From: Euglena gracilis
Lineage: Eukaryota > Euglenida > Euglenophyceae > Euglenales
Length of the DNA: 64,000 nt
Assembly: GCA_039621445.1 (NCBI GenBank)
Contig: CP154955.1
Span: forward strand, 62,289,668-62,353,667
Reading direction: 5' to 3'
Position 1 is the first letter of the stretch; every line of letters starts with the position of its first letter. Below the pieces are notes generated by a model, which did not search any database, was not told the origin of the DNA, and was given only the letters and a program-made list of their open reading frames with translations. Positions 49,401-55,400 of the stretch are shown here, piece after piece. A program made the translations under genes and the position numbers.

Positions 49401-52400
49401 CTTTTGCAGAACGCACCGGTTCTTCAACTTTTTTTTCAAAAATATTTCCATACCGAGAGAATTTCTGAGGTTATTAGAAGGAATAGGGTTAGGGTTAAGA
49501 TTTCATCGCGAATGGTTGCCAACCATCCCGCTCTTCGTCAGTGGCAGAATTTAAAAGGAACATATTGTTGAGCTGTTTTGTAAGTTGCAAGTCCATGGTT
49601 CGTTGTTCTTGATACTGCTTGTTCTTTTTTGTCTTTCAGTGGCACGATCCGGAAGAAAGCAAAGGCAAGGGAAGAGAGAGAGAGAGGATTTTGTTTCATC
49701 TGTTTCTGCTTTCAGTGGCAGAATTTAAAAGGAACATATTTTTCCTTACGCAGGAATGCACTCATTCAAAAGTATTTCTGTTCAAAAATATTCCCATACC
49801 AAGAGAATTTCTGAGGTTATTAGAAGGAATAGGGTTAGGGTCAAGATTTCATCCCCAATGGTTGCAACCATCCCGCTCATCGTTGCTATATTTCCCTCTA
49901 CAGGGTACACAGCGAACCCAAAGAGTCGCCCAACTAGGGTTAAAAACATGGGGGGACCCGAGCGAGGCGCCGAAGGCGCCGAGCGAGGGTCCCCCCATGT
50001 GTATTAACCCTAGTTGGGCGACTCTTTGGGGTAGCTGGTACCCTGTAGGGGGAAATTTTCCACGCGTTTTAAAAGAAACATATTTTTTCTTACGTAGGAA
50101 TGCACTGATTCATAATTTTTTTTTCAAAAAATATTCCAATTCCGGGAGAATTTGTGAGGTTATTAGAAGGAATACGGTTAGGGTCAGGTTTAGGGTTAGA
50201 AAAATACTTTTTACTTACGCAGGACTGCACTCATTCAAAAGTATTTTCATTCAAAAATGTTCCCAACGTCCTCGAACGACCTCGAACGATATTCGAGGAG
50301 GGTCTCGAACGTCCTCGAACGACCTCGAACGATATTCGAGGAGGGACCTCGAACCTCCTCGAACGACCTCGAACGACGTTCGAGGAGGGACCTCGAACCT
50401 CCTCGAATGTCCTCGAACGACGTTCGAGGAGGGTCTCGAACCTCCTCGAACGACCTCGAACGACGTTCGAGGAGGGTCTCGAACCTCCTCGAACGTCCTC
50501 GAACGATGTTCGAGGAGGGTCTCGAACCTCCTCGAATGTCGTTCGAGGAGGTTCGAGACCCTCCTCCTACGGTCCATCCCACTACCCCCCCCCCCCCACG
50601 GTGCTCAAGCAATGCCATGCTCAATAGCCTCTCCTGCGGCGCCTCGTCTCACCGCAAACCTCCCGTCTGAAACCAGTGTAGGCTGAAGGTTTCGGATTTT
50701 TCAGGTCTCAATTTGGCCACAACACGGTTTGACCCTGCATTATTTCTTGGTGCTCGTTTTCTTTTCTCCTTCAGGCAAGAAGGTGCGGCCCACCCCGGCC
50801 CCGGCCGCCGCCTCCACGGAGCGGCTGCTGTGGATCCCCGGTGTCAAGGCCCCGGAGCACCTGAACAACACGCTGGTCGGGGACCGCGGCTTCGACCCGC
50901 TGAACCTCGGCAAGGACCCCAACGCCCTGGAGCGCTTCCGCGTGTCCGAGGTGTTCCATGGCCGGCTGGCCATGCTGGCGTTCGCCGGGGCGCTGGTGCC
51001 GGAGCTGCTGGCCACGCCCCAGCAGAACATCGCCCATTGATATATCGTGTGATATCATGTGGTGTGTAATTGGGCAAGATTGCTCCACATTGAGGGCCGA
51101 TGCACAGACATGTGCTCTTCCGCCAAGACTGTGGGGAAATTCTGTTGTGGGCTGACACGAATGTGCCCGGTATACCAAATTTTTTGAATGCATTTTGTAC
51201 GTGCTTGACCCCCCCCCCCCTGAGCCGAACCACCGCCCTGAGCAACCCCTGGGGATTTGGACATATCGAAGTCTTTTTTCAGTTACCTCGTATTCAGAAG
51301 CACGTTTCAAAGAAACCTGGAAGAACGCTTTTGGGGGAAACGTGGCCTGGATAAATTCTTTTTTGGGGGTTGTGGGCCCACAAGCCAAACGACACGTGCT
51401 GTTTTGGGTTTGTTTTCAAAGTTGTTTGGGTTGTTGCGTTTCTGTAGAAACACCATTTGTTCCGTGTGAAGGGGGACCCCATGTTGAAGCCTTGTGCTGG
51501 GGTGTGCCGCCGCGCGGCGTGGCGTGGTACGACGCCGTCCACACCCCGGACCCGATCACGCTGACCACGTTCCTGCTGGTGCTGGCCGGGGCCACGGGCC
51601 CCATCGAGCTGTGGCGGTACGACGGCCGGTTCCCCGCCTGGGAGGAGGGGGAGGAGCTGGAGCCCAAGGTGGCCGACATCGCCTACCCGGGGGCCGACCC
51701 GTTCGAGTGGTCCAGCGAGGAGGCCAAGCTGAAGGAGCTGAAGAACGGCCGGCTGGCCATGATCGCCGTGCTGGGCTTCTACTTCCAGCACGTCAAGACG
51801 GGGGCCAGCCCCATCGAGAACCTGGTCGCGTTCATCAACGACGGCGCCAACATCACCACCGCCATGTTCGCCACTGCCGGTATGCCCACAGGAACCAGTT
51901 GTTTATTTTGCCAATATGTGTGCAAGGACCAGGCTTTTGCTTAAGGGATTGTAGTACCCCCTCCCCCCCGCTGGATTGCAGCTAGTCCAAATTTGGCTTT
52001 CTAGCCAAATTTTGGTATTTCTAGCAGGGCTGGCTGACTGGCTCCGGAAATTTTTTTGGGACCCCAAAAATGGCCCAAAATGCCCGTTTTGGCCAATTTT
52101 GTGAATTTTTGGAACAAAATCAGTCAAAAACTTATTAAAAAAACCCTCAGGCGCACAGCGCCTGAGGAAAATTTTTTTTCCCAATTGGAGGACCCCCCCG
52201 GACCCCCCAGGGTTTAGCTAGTCCATTTTTTCCAGTGTCTAGCCGATTGGCTAGCCAGTACCTCCCCTCGGGGGGTCCTTAAGCAAAAGCCTGGCTGGGA
52301 CAGCGGAGTTTTTTTTTATTTGCTTACCCCCCCCCTTGTCTAAGCACCCCCCCCCCGGTTCTTACCCATCTTTTTAAAGGTCATCGTCACGGGGAGGTTT

Positions 52401-55400
52401 ATTTTGTGTGCATTTTTAAGGGAATTTTCTGAAAAAGTTCGAAATTTCTGCAACTTCTGAGACCTGATTTGGTGAGGTATTGTTGATTTCTGCATCCAAA
52501 TGTGTGTAAGTTCAACAGCGGACCTCCAAAATAAGGGGAATTTTTCCTTTTTGGCGCGAAGTGCTTTTTTGCAGTCAGAATTTTCCCCCTTGTCTAGGCA
52601 CCACCCTCCTGGTTCTTACCCATATTTTGGCAAAATAGGCCCCACACCCCCGGTTCTTACCCATCTTTTCCGGTGCTTAGACAAGGGGGGGGGAGGTAAG
52701 GACCGAGCGCTGGAAAAACATTTTATTTGTTTTTGGGGGGCACTGTCTGATTCCTTAGGACAAAATTGAATTTTTGGTTGTTTTGGAGGGTCAAAAATTT
52801 TTGGTGACCCGGACTGCTGCACTGTTGGTGGGGGTATGTGTAGGTGGGGGGTATCGATGTGTATCACCAAAAGCAATTTTGTGCATCATTTACGTATCAG
52901 CAAAATTTTTTGTGTATTACCACGAAGTTATGATACATATTAAATGAATGTATGCGAGGTCCCCCGAGTTACCACTGACCAGACCAATATGAAGATTTAT
53001 GCGGGTCCCTCGAGCCTCCCTAGCCACCTCAAACGACATCCGAGAAGGCTTTCGAGCCCCTTGAACGAGCTCGAACCACACATCTCTTTGAGCCCCAGCC
53101 CAGCCGCAGCCGCACTCCCCCCCCTTGAGGGGGTTACCACAGCACCACCTCTACGTACAGAGACGAAGGGCCACAGGAAAGAAAAAACAGCGCCAGGCCA
53201 GAAGGGATGAAAGCATACATCACTCTAAGGTTTTGCGAACCCCCCCCGGGGGGCGGCTGCAGCCAGCCCCGATTTGGGCCCAGCCCAGCCGCAGCAGCAC
53301 CCCCCCGGGGGGGGGTGCTGCTAGCCCAGCTTGCCAGCCCCTTTTTTGGGGGTCCAGCCCAAAAATTTTCGGCGCAAAGCGCCGAAATTTTTTGAAAAAC
53401 TGTGTTCAAAAGTGGCCAAAAATGGGGTTTGGGGGGCGTTTGGGGCATTTTTTGGGAGGTTTCAGGTGCATCATTCAAAACTGTGTTCTGCAGGTCATTT
53501 TTGGGCATTTTTCCGATTTCAGTTCAGCTCGCCCCGGTTCGGGTCCAGCCGGGGCCCAGCCCCCCCCCCCCCCCCCCCCCGGGGGGGCGGGCTAGCCAGC
53601 CCAAATTTCTAGCCCTAGCCCAGCACCCCCCCCCGGGGTCCTTAAAGAGATGTATGGATGAAAGGCAACGACCTCGAACGAGGGGTCTCGAACCTCCTGC
53701 GCATATCCGGCGCCGGAATTTTTTTTGGCTTTTTTCGCATGTTTTTGGTCAAATTTCCTTTGGATTCCACAGTGGCCGACCCACCCCCCAGGGGGTAGTG
53801 ACTGGCTGGTTTCCCGAAAAAAAGTGATTGACTGGTTTTTCGAAAAGTGGAGTGACCACCCCTCTCCCCCCGGGGGGTCTGTAAAAAATTGTATGGCTCG
53901 ATCACCAGGCCTCCCCCATGAGAAACCCTGCCTCCCCACCCTCCTTTCAGGCAAGAAGGTGCGGCCCACCCCGGCCCCGGCCGCCGCCTCCACGGAGCGG
54001 CTGCTGTGGATCCCTGGTGTCAAGGCCCCGGAGCACCTGAACAACACGCTGGTCGGGGACCGCGGCTTTGACCCGCTGAACCTCGGCAAGGACCCCAACG
54101 CCCTGGAGCGCTTCCGCGTGTCCGAGGTGTTCCACGGCCGACTGGCCATGCTGGCGTTCGCCGGGGCGCTGGTGCCGGAGCTGCTGGCCACGCCCCAGCA
54201 GAACATCGCCCATTGATATATCGTGTGATGTCATGTGGTGTGTAATTGGGCAAGATTGCTCCACATTGAGGGCCGATGCACAGACATGTGCTCTTCCGCC
54301 AAGACTGTGGGGAAATTCTGTTGTGGGCTGACACGAATGTGCCCAGTATACCAAATTTTTTGAATGCATTTTGTACGTGTTTGACCCCCCCCCCGAGCCG
54401 AACCACCGCCCTGAGCAACCCCTGGGGATTTGGACATATCGAAGTCTTTTTTCAGTTACCTCGAATTCAGAAGCACGTTTCAAAGAAACCTGGAAGAACG
54501 CTTTTGGGGGAAACGTGGCCTGGATAAATTCTTTTTTGGGGGTTGTGGGCCCACAAGCCAAACGACACGTGCTGTTTTGGGTTTGTTTTCAAAGTTGTTT
54601 GGGTTGTTGCGTTTCTGTAGAAACACCATTTGTTCCGTGTGAAGGGGGACCCCATGTTGAAGCCTTGTGCTGGGGTGTGCCGCCGCGCGGCGTGGCGTGG
54701 TACGACGCCGTCCACACCCCGGACCCGATCACGCTGACCACGTTCCTGCTGGTGCTGGCCGGGGCCACGGGCCCCATCGAGCTGTGGCGGTACGACGGCC
54801 GGTTCCCCGCCTGGGAGGAGGGGGAGGAGCCGGAGCCCAAGGTGGCCGACATCGCCTACCCGGGGGCCGACCCGTTCGAGTGGTCCAGCGAGGAGGCCAA
54901 GCTGAAGGAGCTGAAGAACGGCCGGCTGGCCATGATCGCCGTGCTGGGCTTCTACTTCCAGCACGCCAAGACGGGGGCCAGCCCCATCGAGAACCTGGTC
55001 GCGTTTATCAACGACGGCGCCAACATCACCACCGCCATGTTCGCCACTGCCGGTGTGCAACTGAGAGGTCAATCAGAAGCCATGCCTCACAAAAATTTAT
55101 TGTTAATGACCTCCGGGGGTTTCCCTACGTAGGTGGTGAGGACTCTTCAAGGAAGTTCAACCCCCCGTCACCCCTGTGCGGATGCAATGGACATGGTGTT
55201 GTTCAAGGGACAGGAAGGCTTTTTTTTTATGGAGCGCCATCTTACCCAAAGGGCCGTCTAAGGTCTGATCTGGGGCTTGAAAGGGGTCGAAATCCGAAAA
55301 GTTGAGGATTGCATTTTTTGATGTTTTTGCCACTTTGGCAAGGTCTAAGGTTGCCAGAAATTGTTTTTTTCCCCGATGTCGCCCTGTTTTCGTCGAAATC

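Larger units (their letters stand above)
46282..50774 (+). other. 4.5-kb conventional intron between units 4 and 5
   Basis: GT...CTCCTTCAG, phase 1. It holds an hAT-like element, two TCGAAC arrays, two foldbacks and a 686-bp direct repeat, listed separately. The stretch 47190-47860 is AT-rich with G/C runs and nothing I recognise. Confidence 0.85.

Noticed and set aside
47943-50570. Ser/Arg-rich proteins encoded by the TCGAAC arrays
   Set aside because: The repeat lacks stops in several frames on both strands; composition is set by the 43-bp unit.
51016-51040. Unit 5 as a truncated protein ending QQNIAH
   Set aside because: The stop lies just inside the within-unit intron; the donor-acceptor complementarity and in-frame continuation argue for splicing.
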